Assembly (NCBI RefSeq): GCF_003254625.1
Contig: NZ_QJRJ01000076.1
Span: 124,001-188,000 of the forward strand
DNA from: Flavobacterium ginsenosidimutans
GTDB taxonomy: Bacteria > Bacteroidota > Bacteroidia > Flavobacteriales > Flavobacteriaceae
Length of the DNA: 64,000 nucleotides
Direction: 5' to 3'
Shown: positions 8,774 to 16,624 of the stretch, piece after piece
How positions within the stretch are numbered: position 1 is the first letter of the stretch
Layout of the letters: each line of letters opens with the position of its first letter
Translations under genes and position numbers: made by a program
The notes under the pieces: model-generated
What the model was told of the DNA's origin: nothing
The model's input: only the letters and a program-made list of their open reading frames with translations
The model's database searches: none

Positions 8774-9406
8774 ATGATAGATTGGTATAGAAAAAAGAGT
8801 TGGACAAAAGAAGATGAAGAACATTTCTTCACCAAACTTTCTCGTGCAAGAAAAGATGGAAGAGCACAATATTTAAAAATTCAGGCAATAGAATTAGTTG
8901 AAACTAAAGAACCTAAACTTTTAAATGTTGCTAAAGAATTACTTGAAAAAATTCTTGATGAATATCCAAATGATAACTTTAATAAAAGTTCTGTTTATAA
9001 TACTTTAGGAGATATTTTTTTACTTGAAAACACTACAGAAAAAGCAATTGAATATTATAAAAAATCAATCGATTTTGAAAAAGTTTATCCAAATGTAAAA
9101 ACAGATTCTTATTTAATTTATTCTGAATTAATCATAAAAAATCAATTATCCCATGAATATTTAAGTGTTGAAAAGTTATTAGAAGAAAACATATCCGATT
9201 TATTATTTCCGATTGACAAGTATAAAGTATTTTCAATTCTAGCAATTCTCAATTACTATAATTCAAAAAAAGAAATCGCAAAAGAATACGCCGAGTTGGC
9301 AAATGAAAATGCTCAAGCAGAAACTTCAGGATTGCGTTATCACAAATATCTAGGAATTATTTCACAAAGAGATAAATTCTTCGATGACTACATAGCTAAA
9401 TTATAA
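8774..9406 (+). CDS. TPR-like hypothetical protein
   Basis: A 210-residue soluble protein without a signal peptide. The middle (about 55-100) resembles tetratricopeptide repeats: AKELLEKILDEYPND, then VYNTLGDIFLLENTTEKAIEYYKKSIDF. The rest is helical and Glu/Lys-rich. No catalytic motif is seen; TPR proteins usually hold complexes together. An upstream in-frame start at 8717 would overlap the esterase and translate the repeat, so the ATG at 8774 (MIDWYRKK) is chosen. I do not recognise a specific family. Confidence 0.8.
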   Translation: MIDWYRKKSWTKEDEEHFFTKLSRARKDGRAQYLKIQAIELVETKEPKLLNVAKELLEKILDEYPNDNFNKSSVYNTLGDIFLLENTTEKAIEYYKKSIDFEKVYPNVKTDSYLIYSELIIKNQLSHEYLSVEKLLEENISDLLFPIDKYKVFSILAILNYYNSKKEIAKEYAELANENAQAETSGLRYHKYLGIISQRDKFFDDYIAKL

Positions 9407-9435
9407 TAAAAAGATAGCATAAAAACACTTGAAAA

Positions 9436-10002
9436 ATGAATATAAAACTTAATAATCCAGCTTTAATTTTAATTGATATTCAAAAAGGTTTTCATGACGT
9501 TGCATATTGGGGTGGAGACCGAAATAATGCTGACGCAGAACAAAAAGCAGGTGAACTTTTAGAGATTTGGAGGTCTAAAAAATTGCCTATTTTTCACGTA
9601 CAGCATTGCTCTTCAAATCCAAATTCGATATTAAACGAAACGAGTCCAGGAAATGAATTTCAAGATATTGTAAAACCTCTTGAAGGAGAAAAAATAATTA
9701 AAAAGAATGTCAATAGTGCTTTTATAGGAACAAACCTAAAAGAACTGATTGATGATGCAAAAATCACGAATCTTGTAATTGTGGGTTTGACTACAGATCA
9801 TTGCGTTTCTACCACAACGAGAATGGCAGGTAATTTTGGTTATACCGTATATTTAGTTTCTGATGCAACTGCGACTTTCAATAAAAAAGGCATAAACGGA
9901 GAAGAATTCCCTGCTGAATTAATTCATCAAACCGCATTAGCAAGCTTAAATGATGAATTTGCTCAAGTAGTAACTTCTGAGTTTATTAAAGAGATTGTTT
10001 AG
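9436..10002 (+). CDS. Isochorismatase-family cysteine hydrolase
   Basis: A 188-residue hydrolase of the isochorismatase/nicotinamidase superfamily. The catalytic triad is visible as Asp14 (LIDIQKGF), Lys90 (IKKNVNSAF) and Cys123 (TTDHCVSTT). Members hydrolyse isochorismate, nicotinamide, ureas or other amides, and nothing in the neighbours fixes the substrate; no entC or nicotinate genes are nearby. It starts 29 bases after the TPR-like gene on the same strand. The stop TAG shares its last two bases with a dispersed inverted repeat. Confidence 0.87.
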   Translation: MNIKLNNPALILIDIQKGFHDVAYWGGDRNNADAEQKAGELLEIWRSKKLPIFHVQHCSSNPNSILNETSPGNEFQDIVKPLEGEKIIKKNVNSAFIGTNLKELIDDAKITNLVIVGLTTDHCVSTTTRMAGNFGYTVYLVSDATATFNKKGINGEEFPAELIHQTALASLNDEFAQVVTSEFIKEIV

Positions 10003-10090
10003 TATTCAGTCGCAGTCACAGTTTTCAGTCTTGAATTGTAAAAAACTTTATCAAAGTTCTGACTGAAAACTGAGACTGCGACTGCAAACT
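10001..10090. repeat. cagtttcag-family inverted repeat, locus 3
   Basis: Arms 10001-10030 and 10061-10090 are 30 bp each with about three mismatches and enclose 30 bases. The element fills exactly the space between the stop codons of the convergent isochorismatase-like and lipoprotein genes. Confidence 0.87.
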
Positions 10091-10519
10091 TTATTCCCCC
10101 GTATAAAGAATCTTCTCTCCTTTTTTCAAAACATATCCTTTCCAAGGAATTAACTGCCAATCACCGTTAACCCAAGAATCTCCTTCAGATTTTCTTTCTA
10201 AAAGGATAGACTCTTTTTGAGTATCTAAGAAAAGTTCTGCTTTGTTTCCGTCAAAAATTACATAGGAAACCGTAGAATATGTTTTTCCATCTTCAGCATG
10301 ATTCAGTTTTGTACTATTTTCAAAAATTCTAATACAGTCTTTTTTAAGTACTGACCAAGTATAACCAGCTGATGCTTTACAACCATGAGAATCAGTATCT
10401 GCGCCTACAACGGCTTCTTTTTTTGGTTCTTTTGGAGTTGTATTTACACTTTCCTGAGAAACTTTTTTAGCGCAAGAAAACGCGCTTGCAACAATCAAAA
10501 ACAAAAACATCTTTTTCAT
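10091..10519 (-). CDS. Small lipoprotein of unknown function
   Basis: A 142-residue protein with a lipoprotein signal MKKMFLFLIVASAFSC, lipidated Cys at 16. After a Lys/Glu linker comes a conserved-looking domain starting HGCKASAGYTWSVLKKDC and ending WKGYVLKKGEKILYTGE; the two Cys could form a disulfide. I do not recognise its role. The frame extends upstream to 10543, but the ATG at 10519 gives a proper signal peptide. It lies downstream of another unknown exported protein gene on the same strand, with a stem-loop between them. Confidence 0.8.
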   Translation of the reverse strand: MKKMFLFLIVASAFSCAKKVSQESVNTTPKEPKKEAVVGADTDSHGCKASAGYTWSVLKKDCIRIFENSTKLNHAEDGKTYSTVSYVIFDGNKAELFLDTQKESILLERKSEGDSWVNGDWQLIPWKGYVLKKGEKILYTGE

Positions 10520-10545
10520 AATCCTATTTAATTTAAAGGTCAAAA

Positions 10546-10571
10546 AAAAATAGGATTAAAATCCTATTTTT
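10546..10571 (-). terminator. Stem-loop at end of the 10564-11067 gene
   Basis: An 11-bp perfect stem (10546-10556 with 10561-10571) with a 4-base loop, followed on the minus strand by a run of T. It overlaps the last codons of the upstream gene. Confidence 0.7.
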
Positions 10572-11067
10572 GATATAACCAAGTTTGATTTACTTCAAAG
10601 GTAATATTATCGTCGTTATCAACAAAGTATTTTAACAAGACTTCTCCCCATAATTCTCCATTGCTATAATCTGCAATAATCCATCTATGGTTTAAGATTT
10701 TTACCTTATTGATGATAAATTTGTTTGGCCCAATTTGATCTTGTCCTGTATAAGGATTTCCTTTTGGGTTTGCATTGAAATCTAACAGCTTTTCAGTTAC
10801 AACTGGAATCAGTTTTTCGTACAAAATCACTTTTCCGCCAGAAGCACTATTATCAAAATAATTTTGTGCATTTTCGTTATGCTCTAAAGAAAAATAATCA
10901 GCTTCTGCTAATTGCGTTTTCACTAGATTAATACTGTCTCTTAGTTTCTTAGTCGTTTTATCGTATCTATTCTGTGCAAATTTTACTTCTCCGCTATAAA
11001 ATGCGTAAGTAAACACATTCATTAAAATGGCAAGAATAAAAAGATAAAGCATTAAGGATTTTTTCAT
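10564..11067 (-). CDS. Membrane-anchored hypothetical protein
   Basis: A 167-residue protein with one N-terminal membrane helix (about 5-25, LMLYLFILAILMNVFTYAF), then a coiled-coil-like stretch (about 31-57), and a C-terminal extracytoplasmic domain ending FEVNQTWLYQK. No catalytic motif is visible and I do not recognise the family. It starts 12 bases after the PhnP-like hydrolase gene, so the two are cotranscribed; the terminator-like stem at its end would separate it from the following lipoprotein gene. Confidence 0.78.
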   Translation of the reverse strand: MKKSLMLYLFILAILMNVFTYAFYSGEVKFAQNRYDKTTKKLRDSINLVKTQLAEADYFSLEHNENAQNYFDNSASGGKVILYEKLIPVVTEKLLDFNANPKGNPYTGQDQIGPNKFIINKVKILNHRWIIADYSNGELWGEVLLKYFVDNDDNITFEVNQTWLYQK

Positions 11068-11079
11068 TGTGTGGTATAA

Positions 11080-11844
11080 TTAAATTGTAATTTCTAAATT
11101 ATCATAAGCCAAGAAAACATTTTCAGGAAGGCTTTGCTGCACTTCTTCATGAAATCCTAAAACATGGCTAATATGCGTTAAATACGCTTTTTCGGGCTTA
11201 ACAAGATTAATAAAATCAAGTGCTTCTTGCAGATTGAAATGAGTATTGTGAGGTTCGACACGCAAAGCATTTACAACCAAAACTTTCAGTCCTTTTAGTT
11301 TTTCAATTTCAGCTGGTTCGATGGTTTTTGCATCTGTCAGATAAGCAAAATCATCTATTCTATATCCAAAAACCTGCAAATCACCGTGCATAGCATTTAT
11401 CGGAATTGCCACTTTATCGCCAACTGCAAATGGCGCATTGTTTTGCACTTCAATTGTTTTTACACTTGGTGCACCTGGATATTTGTTTACCGTTTCAAAA
11501 ACATAATCAAAACGACGTCTTAGATTCTCTAAAACGCGTTCATGTCCGTAAATTGGAATTTCTCCCTGTCTAAAATTAAACGGGCGGATATCGTCTAATC
11601 CAGCAGTATGATCTGCATGTTCGTGCGTAAAAAGAATTGCATCTAATTTTCTACATCCGCAAGAAAGCATTTGCTGTCTAAAATCGGGACCGCAATCGAT
11701 TACAAATGAATTCTCATCCCACGTAATCCAAATGGATACGCGGAGCCTTTTATCCTTAGCATCAGTGCTTTTACAAACGGGATGATCGATTCCGATAATC
11801 GGAATGCCTTGAGAAGTACCAGTACCTAAAAAATAGACCTTCAA
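11080..11844 (-). CDS. PhnP/lipoate-type metallo-beta-lactamase-fold hydrolase
   Basis: A 254-residue MBL-fold hydrolase. The N-terminus LGTGTSQGIPIIGIDHPVC and the metal motif THEHADH (73-79) followed by GLDDIRPFNF are typical of the PhnP-like group, which cleaves cyclic or diester phosphates; the later His in LTHISHVLGFHEE completes the site. No phosphonate genes are near, so PhnP function is not implied. A -7 element CAAAAATA (reverse of TATTTTTG) lies 19 bases upstream. Confidence 0.87.
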   Translation of the reverse strand: MKVYFLGTGTSQGIPIIGIDHPVCKSTDAKDKRLRVSIWITWDENSFVIDCGPDFRQQMLSCGCRKLDAILFTHEHADHTAGLDDIRPFNFRQGEIPIYGHERVLENLRRRFDYVFETVNKYPGAPSVKTIEVQNNAPFAVGDKVAIPINAMHGDLQVFGYRIDDFAYLTDAKTIEPAEIEKLKGLKVLVVNALRVEPHNTHFNLQEALDFINLVKPEKAYLTHISHVLGFHEEVQQSLPENVFLAYDNLEITI

Positions 11845-11862
11845 TTGAACTTAATTTTTTTA

Positions 11863-11870
11863 CAAAAATA
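11863..11870 (-). promoter_or_regulatory. -7 promoter element of the MBL-fold gene
   Basis: On the minus strand the sequence reads TATTTTTG, matching TAnnTTTG, 19 bases before the start codon. Confidence 0.45.
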
Positions 11871-11904
11871 GGATTATTTCTCTTTCATTAGAACCCTAAT
11901 TTAC

Positions 11905-11912
11905 TAACTTTG
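11905..11912 (+). promoter_or_regulatory. -7 promoter element of the 11935 gene
   Basis: TAACTTTG matches TAnnTTTG and lies 22 bases before the ATG at 11935. Confidence 0.5.
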
Positions 11913-11934
11913 TAACAAATCTATTTAAAATAAA

Positions 11935-13395
11935 ATGGGTACAGAAATAAAACTCAAAGGTGACAAGGTCATCGAACAGATTCCTTCTATAAAAGACAAA
12001 GCATTACGCATTAATTTAAACGAGAATATTTACGGAACGTTTGCTGAAATTGGCGCTGGACAAGAGACTGTTAGGCATTTTTTCAGATCCGGAGGTTCTT
12101 CTGGAACTATTGCAAAAGCGATGTCTGCTTACGATAAAGATTTTAGTGATGCCGTTTATGGCGCTGAAACTGACGGAAGATATGTTACCGAAGAGCGTTT
12201 AAAAAAGATGCTTACCCATGAAAGCCAGATCATCGAAGAGCGTTTAAGCAGAGAAAAACACCCAACAAAACTTTTCTTTAGTTATGCTAACACTGTTGCG
12301 ACGATAGATTTTGCTAAACAATTTAAAGGTCACGGATGGGTTGGAATTCGATACCAAATTGAACCAGACGAGGCTTATAACGAAATTATTCTTCACATTC
12401 GTTTCAAAGAAACTGACGCAAGACTACAACAAGAAACACTTGGTATTTTAGGAGTTAACTTAATTTACGGTGCTTTTTACAAATACAATGATCCAAAACG
12501 ATTGCTTCGTTATTTATACGATCACTTAGATAAAGACCAATTAGAAATCGATACTATCAACTTTTCTGGACCTCGTTTTGCCGATGTCGACAATCGTTTG
12601 ATGAGTTTGCAATTGGTTAAAAACGGAATGACTGATGCCGTTATGTTTAATCCAGAAGGAAAAAACATTCTGCCAGCTGCCATTTTATACAAAAAAAACC
12701 TTTTGGCTTTAAGAGGAAGTTTCCGTCCTGTTACTAAAGTAAATATGGACATGTACGAGAAATCTTTGGAAATGTTTCTCAAAGAAAATAAGGTTGAAAA
12801 AAATAATACTCTTGTAATTTTTGAAATTACACTTTCGAATCTTCGTTCTGACGGTGAAATTGACGAAAGAGACTTCATGGATAGAGCTGAATTGCTTTGT
12901 TCTCTTGGTCAAACGGTTATGATTTCGAATTTCCAAGAATACTATAAAGTAGTAGAGTATTTTGCTAATTATACCAAAGCTCGTATGGGATTAGCAATGG
13001 GTGTAAATAACCTTGTTGATATTTTTGATGAGAAATACTACCGTCATTTAAGTGGTGGAATCTTGGAGGCTTTCGGAAAATTATTCTATCGTGACATGAA
13101 AGTTTTCTTATATCCAATGTTAGATGAAGACGGTGCATTAATGAATTCGAACAACTTAAAAGTTCATCCAAGAATGAAAGAATTATACAAATTCTTCAAA
13201 TTCAACGGAAAAGTGGTAGATATTGAAGATTACGATCCGAATATCTTGGATGTTTTCTCTAGAGAAATCTTAAAAATGATCAATCAAGGCAAAACTGGAT
13301 GGGAACCGATGCTTCCTCCTGGAATTCCTGAAATTATAAAGGAACATCATCTTTTTGGATATCATCCACAGAAAGAATTAGAACAGAATACATAA
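11935..13395 (+). CDS. Conserved Bacteroidota protein of unknown function
   Basis: A 486-residue soluble protein with no signal peptide or membrane segment, so probably cytosolic. It is well formed, with recognisable stretches such as NIYGTFAEIGAGQETVRHF and GKTGWEPMLPPGIPEII. I recall homologues in Flavobacteria carrying unrelated automatic names (TonB-dependent receptor, nicotinate-nucleotide adenylyltransferase); neither fits, since there is no beta-barrel, signal or nucleotidyltransferase HxGH motif. It is monocistronic with its own -7 element and a strong terminator, suggesting steady independent expression. Function unknown. Confidence 0.85.
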   Translation: MGTEIKLKGDKVIEQIPSIKDKALRINLNENIYGTFAEIGAGQETVRHFFRSGGSSGTIAKAMSAYDKDFSDAVYGAETDGRYVTEERLKKMLTHESQIIEERLSREKHPTKLFFSYANTVATIDFAKQFKGHGWVGIRYQIEPDEAYNEIILHIRFKETDARLQQETLGILGVNLIYGAFYKYNDPKRLLRYLYDHLDKDQLEIDTINFSGPRFADVDNRLMSLQLVKNGMTDAVMFNPEGKNILPAAILYKKNLLALRGSFRPVTKVNMDMYEKSLEMFLKENKVEKNNTLVIFEITLSNLRSDGEIDERDFMDRAELLCSLGQTVMISNFQEYYKVVEYFANYTKARMGLAMGVNNLVDIFDEKYYRHLSGGILEAFGKLFYRDMKVFLYPMLDEDGALMNSNNLKVHPRMKELYKFFKFNGKVVDIEDYDPNILDVFSREILKMINQGKTGWEPMLPPGIPEIIKEHHLFGYHPQKELEQNT

Positions 13396-13398
13396 TAA

Positions 13399-13425
13399 AA
13401 AAGTCCCTTTATTGGGACTTTTTTA
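13399..13425 (+). terminator. Rho-independent terminator
   Basis: A 9-bp stem aaaagtccc (13399-13407) / gggactttt (13414-13422) with a 6-base loop, followed by ttatt, three bases after the stop codon at 13395. Confidence 0.88.
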
Positions 13426-13428
13426 TTA

Positions 13429-13504
13429 GTGTTCAGTCTCAGTTTTCAGTCTCAGTTTTTTTTGCAGTCGTCAGGCTGAAAACTGAAAACTGGGACTGAA
13501 AACT
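13429..13504. repeat. cagtttcag-family inverted repeat, locus 4
   Basis: Left part carries gttcagtctcagttttcag and right part ctgaaaactgaaaactggg plus gactgaaaact; together they form a long imperfect stem between the unknown 486-residue gene and bcp. The right end overlaps the bcp stop codon by two bases. Confidence 0.8.
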
Positions 13505-13955
13505 ATTTCAAAATCTGCGAAGCGTGTTCTTTTGTTTTTACTTTTTCTATAACTTCTACTATGATTCCTTTTTCGTCGATTACGAAAGTAATTCTATTAA
13601 TTCCGTCGTATTCTCTTCCCATGAATTTCTTTGGTCCCCAAACTCCAAATGCATTAATAACCGATTTGTCTTCATCGGCTAATAATGGAAAAGGCAATTC
13701 GTATTTTTCTTTGAATTTTACTTGCGCTTTTTGACTGTCGGCACTTACCCCAAGAAGCTCATAATTATTAGCTTGGAAACGGTGAAAATTATCTCTCAAA
13801 TCACAAGCCTCAGCCGTACAACCCGGCGTACTTGCTTTTGGATAAAAGAAAACTACCAATTTTTTTCCAGCGTAATCTGCTAGTTTATGTGTTTTTCCGT
13901 CTTGATCTATTCCTGAAAAATTTGGCGCTTTATCCCCTGCTTTTAATGTTGTCAT
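13503..13955 (-). CDS. bcp: Thioredoxin-dependent thiol peroxidase (Bcp)
   Basis: A 150-residue peroxiredoxin of the Bcp/PrxQ group, reducing H2O2 and organic hydroperoxides with thioredoxin as electron donor. The active site is FFYPKASTPGCTAEAC: peroxidatic Cys46 and resolving Cys51, the five-residue spacing of two-Cys Bcp. Length and the final KTKEHASQIL are typical. It is monocistronic, with a -7 element 43 bases upstream, and divergent from nth. Confidence 0.93.
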   Translation of the reverse strand: MTTLKAGDKAPNFSGIDQDGKTHKLADYAGKKLVVFFYPKASTPGCTAEACDLRDNFHRFQANNYELLGVSADSQKAQVKFKEKYELPFPLLADEDKSVINAFGVWGPKKFMGREYDGINRITFVIDEKGIIVEVIEKVKTKEHASQILK

Positions 13956-13997
13956 ATCTTTTATTTTAGATTATTGATTTTAGATTTTTAGATTTAG

Positions 13998-14005
13998 CAA
14001 AGATA
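13998..14005 (-). promoter_or_regulatory. -7 promoter element of bcp
   Basis: On the minus strand TATCTTTG matches TAnnTTTG. It lies upstream of a run of ttttagatt repeats (about 13965-13998) that occupies the bcp leader. Confidence 0.45.
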
Positions 14006-14053
14006 ACTTATAACTAATAATTCTTTATTTTTACAGACATTAAAATCACCAAA

Positions 14054-14716
14054 ATGAATAAAGAAGCTCGCGTACAATTTGTTATCGATAAATTAAAAGA
14101 ACTCTACCCTACTATACCTGTTCCGCTTGACCACAAAGATCCTTACACACTTTTAATTGCTGTTTTACTATCTGCTCAATGTACAGATGTACGTGTGAAC
14201 CAAATTACACCTTTGTTATTTGCAAAAGCTGACAATCCGTATGATATGGTTAAAATGTCGATTGAGGAAATCAAAGAAATTATACGTCCGTGTGGTTTGT
14301 CTCCAATGAAATCCAAAGGAATTCATGGTTTATCAGAGATTTTAATAGAAAAACATAATGGAGAAGTTCCGCAGAGTTTTGAAGCTCTTGAAGCTCTACC
14401 TGCCGTTGGCCACAAAACAGCTAGTGTTGTAATGTCACAGGCTTTTGGTGTTCCGGCATTTCCAGTAGATACTCATATTCACAGATTAATGCACAGATGG
14501 AATTTATCTAATGGAAAAAATGTTGCGCAAACTGAAAAAGATGCTAAAAGATTATTTCCAAGGGATTTATGGAATGACTTGCATTTGCAGATTATTTGGT
14601 ACGGCCGAGAATATTCGCCTGCAAGAGGATGGAATTTAGAAAAAGATATTATCACCAAAACTGTTGGAAAAAAATCACTTATTGAAGAGATGGAAAAAAC
14701 TGCAGCAAAAAAATAA
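14054..14716 (+). CDS. nth: Endonuclease III lacking the Fe-S cluster cysteines
   Basis: A 220-residue base-excision glycosylase/AP lyase removing oxidised pyrimidines. The helix-hairpin-helix reads LPAVGHKTAS with catalytic Lys121, and VDTHIHR holds catalytic Asp139, at nearly the same numbers as in E. coli Nth. The four C-terminal cysteines that bind the [4Fe-4S] cluster are absent: after WYGREYSPARGW the tail contains no Cys, and the only cysteines are 43 and 80. The protein is full length, so this is a cluster-less variant rather than a truncation. Divergent from bcp, another oxidative-damage gene. Confidence 0.9.
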   Translation: MNKEARVQFVIDKLKELYPTIPVPLDHKDPYTLLIAVLLSAQCTDVRVNQITPLLFAKADNPYDMVKMSIEEIKEIIRPCGLSPMKSKGIHGLSEILIEKHNGEVPQSFEALEALPAVGHKTASVVMSQAFGVPAFPVDTHIHRLMHRWNLSNGKNVAQTEKDAKRLFPRDLWNDLHLQIIWYGREYSPARGWNLEKDIITKTVGKKSLIEEMEKTAAKK

Positions 14717-14741
14717 GGCACAAAAGAAAAACCTTTGTGCC
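14717..14741 (-). terminator. Terminator between nth and the TPR gene
   Basis: An 8-bp stem ggcacaaa (14717-14724) / tttgtgcc (14734-14741) directly after the nth stop codon. On the minus strand it is followed by a T-rich run, so it mainly suits the convergent TPR gene. Confidence 0.65.
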
Positions 14742-14771
14742 CTTGTATCTCTGAAACTTTGTAACTTAAAA

Positions 14772-15836
14772 TTACATTCCTGCCTTCAAAGCGTTATATT
14801 CTGCAGTCATATCAAGTGATCGATAAACTCCTAATAATGTTTTTGTTGCATCTTGATTTTTTGGTTCAAGCGTAAGTACTTTTTTCAGATACGGAATTGC
14901 ACTTCGCGTGATATCGTCTTTTCTTGCATTAAGCTTATCATACTTTTGCATTTCGGCTGGAGTAGTTCCTAAAGAGGAAATTTCATCAGCTAAATCTTTC
15001 TTCATTTGTAATTTCAAATAAGCTAAATTGATATAAGCATCAACATAATTTGGATCTAATTCTAGAACATAATTGTAAATTGATTCTGCTTTAGGATAAT
15101 CTTTCTTTTCTAAATAGGCATAAGCCAAATTATTATTTACTTCAATTTTCTTAGAAGCAACAGATTCTGTTCTTGGTTTTTCATAAAGACCTTGTGCAAT
15201 TGCAGATTCTCTTGCTTTTGGAGAAATAAAAACATCTTCTTCTTTTGTTTTTTTATTGACTGCATAATACAAAACACCTTTTCCAGAGAAATTAATCTTT
15301 TTCAAAAGTTCATAATAAGTAACTGCTGAATTAAAATCTTTTGCATTAATAGATGAAGAAGCTGCATTATACAAGTTGATGGTGTCTTTTTTATCAAACA
15401 AATATACTTTATAGCTTTTCTCAGCGCTTTCTTTATACTTTTCTGCTTTAAAATCTGCCATAGCTCCATTTACAAGATTGGCTTTCATATCTTTTAAAGC
15501 CATGTTTGCTTTGACAGTCCATTTAAATTTACCTGATTCATTCTCATATAGAAATACATCTTGATAAGATTGTGAAGCCAATGTAAAATTATTAGCTGCA
15601 TCAATATTTTTTCCAGCTAAATCTTTTAAAACATTTCCTTTTAAAAAGTAGTAATCAGATTTATCTTCATCAGTTGCGTTAAGAATAAGATATTCTGTTT
15701 TAGTCAAAACAGCCAAAGCTTCCTGGCTATTTCCTTTATCAAACAAAGACTGCGCTTCCTTAATATTGTCTTTTTGGGCAAATGCACCCACAGCTATCAA
15801 CAAAAAGCATGATAGCATTTTAATTTTCTCTTTCAT
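14772..15836 (-). CDS. Exported TPR protein
   Basis: A 354-residue protein with a signal peptide (MLSCFLLIAVGAFAQ, cleavage after about residue 21) and tetratricopeptide repeats. Clear units are EAQSLFDKGNSQEALAVL (near 27-44), NLAYAYLEKKDYPKAESIY and YVLELDPNYVDAYINLAYLK, with a last repeat VLTLEPKNQDATKTLLGVYR. It is probably a periplasmic scaffold; no enzymatic motif is seen. Monocistronic, with a long AT-rich region upstream in which I find no convincing promoter. Confidence 0.85.
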   Translation of the reverse strand: MKEKIKMLSCFLLIAVGAFAQKDNIKEAQSLFDKGNSQEALAVLTKTEYLILNATDEDKSDYYFLKGNVLKDLAGKNIDAANNFTLASQSYQDVFLYENESGKFKWTVKANMALKDMKANLVNGAMADFKAEKYKESAEKSYKVYLFDKKDTINLYNAASSSINAKDFNSAVTYYELLKKINFSGKGVLYYAVNKKTKEEDVFISPKARESAIAQGLYEKPRTESVASKKIEVNNNLAYAYLEKKDYPKAESIYNYVLELDPNYVDAYINLAYLKLQMKKDLADEISSLGTTPAEMQKYDKLNARKDDITRSAIPYLKKVLTLEPKNQDATKTLLGVYRSLDMTAEYNALKAGM

Positions 15837-16330
15837 TTTGCGGTTAAGTTTTGGTGGATTAAATGATTTTCTTAGTTATTCAAAGGCATAGTAAGAAATA
15901 ATCAACTGGTTAAAAGATTATTTTCGTCACTATTGGATGAGTAAAATACTTTCTGGTAAAAATATTAGTTACTCAAAAATCAAATGAACATTAAAACCTA
16001 ACAAAATAAAGTAGTGTAGTTTTTCTTCATAAATGATCGGGTTTTTGGGTTAAATATTTAATTTCTAATTTATTAGTGTTCTTAATTATTTACTCAAATA
16101 AATATTCTAATACGAAAAATACTCCATAAAAGCTTTTTTAATGAATAAAAGATTAGTTTTTAACTAAAATAGAATTAAAAACTAAATAAACATATAAAAT
16201 CGAATCAAAATATTAAATTTTAACAAAACTAAAGAAAATTGGTATAAAAAACTTATAAAAAATAGGAACCAAAAAATAGATAAGAATTATAAAAGGAGGA
16301 AATTAACAGAAAGAATATTTTTACAACCTA
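15837..16330. other. Long AT-rich intergenic region
   Basis: About 490 bases between the TPR gene start and the terminator of the sigma-factor transcript. Stop codons are dense in all frames and I see no gene, RNA structure or repeat here. It should contain the promoter of the TPR gene, but no clear TAnnTTTG on the minus strand was found. Confidence 0.6.
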
Positions 16331-16366
16331 AAAAAAACTCACTACCTGAATAATACAAGTAGTGAG
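16331..16366 (-). terminator. Terminator of the ECF sigma factor transcript
   Basis: An 8-bp perfect stem ctcactac (16338-16345) / gtagtgag (16359-16366). On the minus strand it is followed by seven T (16337-16331). It lies 65 bases beyond the small 47-residue ORF, supporting that ORF as part of the transcript. A second small stem (16373-16393) flanks it. Confidence 0.82.
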
Positions 16367-16430
16367 CTTTTCAACCAAAACGACCATTTGGTTTTATTTT
16401 AATAAACATCCGACAGGAGCAGTGGGCTGT

Positions 16431-16574
16431 TTAGTTAGCTATAATCTCAAAATTTTTATCATCAATCTTAACTACTGTTAAGGCTTTTGAATAATTTAAA
16501 ATAAAAGAAACGACTTCTTTATTAGGCTTAAGATTTTTAGAAGCTAATGCTTTTTTTGAGTAAATTTTCCCCAT
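16431..16574 (-). CDS. Small 47-residue protein downstream of the sigma factor
   Basis: A complete short ORF from ATG to TAA encoding MGKIYSKKALASKNLKP and ending KIDDKNFEIIAN. It lies 50 bases after the ECF sigma factor stop on the same strand and before the transcript's terminator. The composition (Lys-rich N-terminus, then alternating hydrophobic residues SFILNYSKAL) looks like a real small protein rather than chance. I do not know its function; a modulator of the sigma factor is a guess from position only. Confidence 0.6.
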   Translation of the reverse strand: MGKIYSKKALASKNLKPNKEVVSFILNYSKALTVVKIDDKNFEIIAN

Positions 16575-16624
16575 ACTATCAAAATGTTTTATAATAGTAT
16601 AACGGGCTTATTATCAAAATAGTA

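Noticed and set aside
12522..12878. 118-residue minus-strand frame inside the 486-residue gene
   Set aside because: Antisense shadow of a well-formed gene; no motif or promoter.
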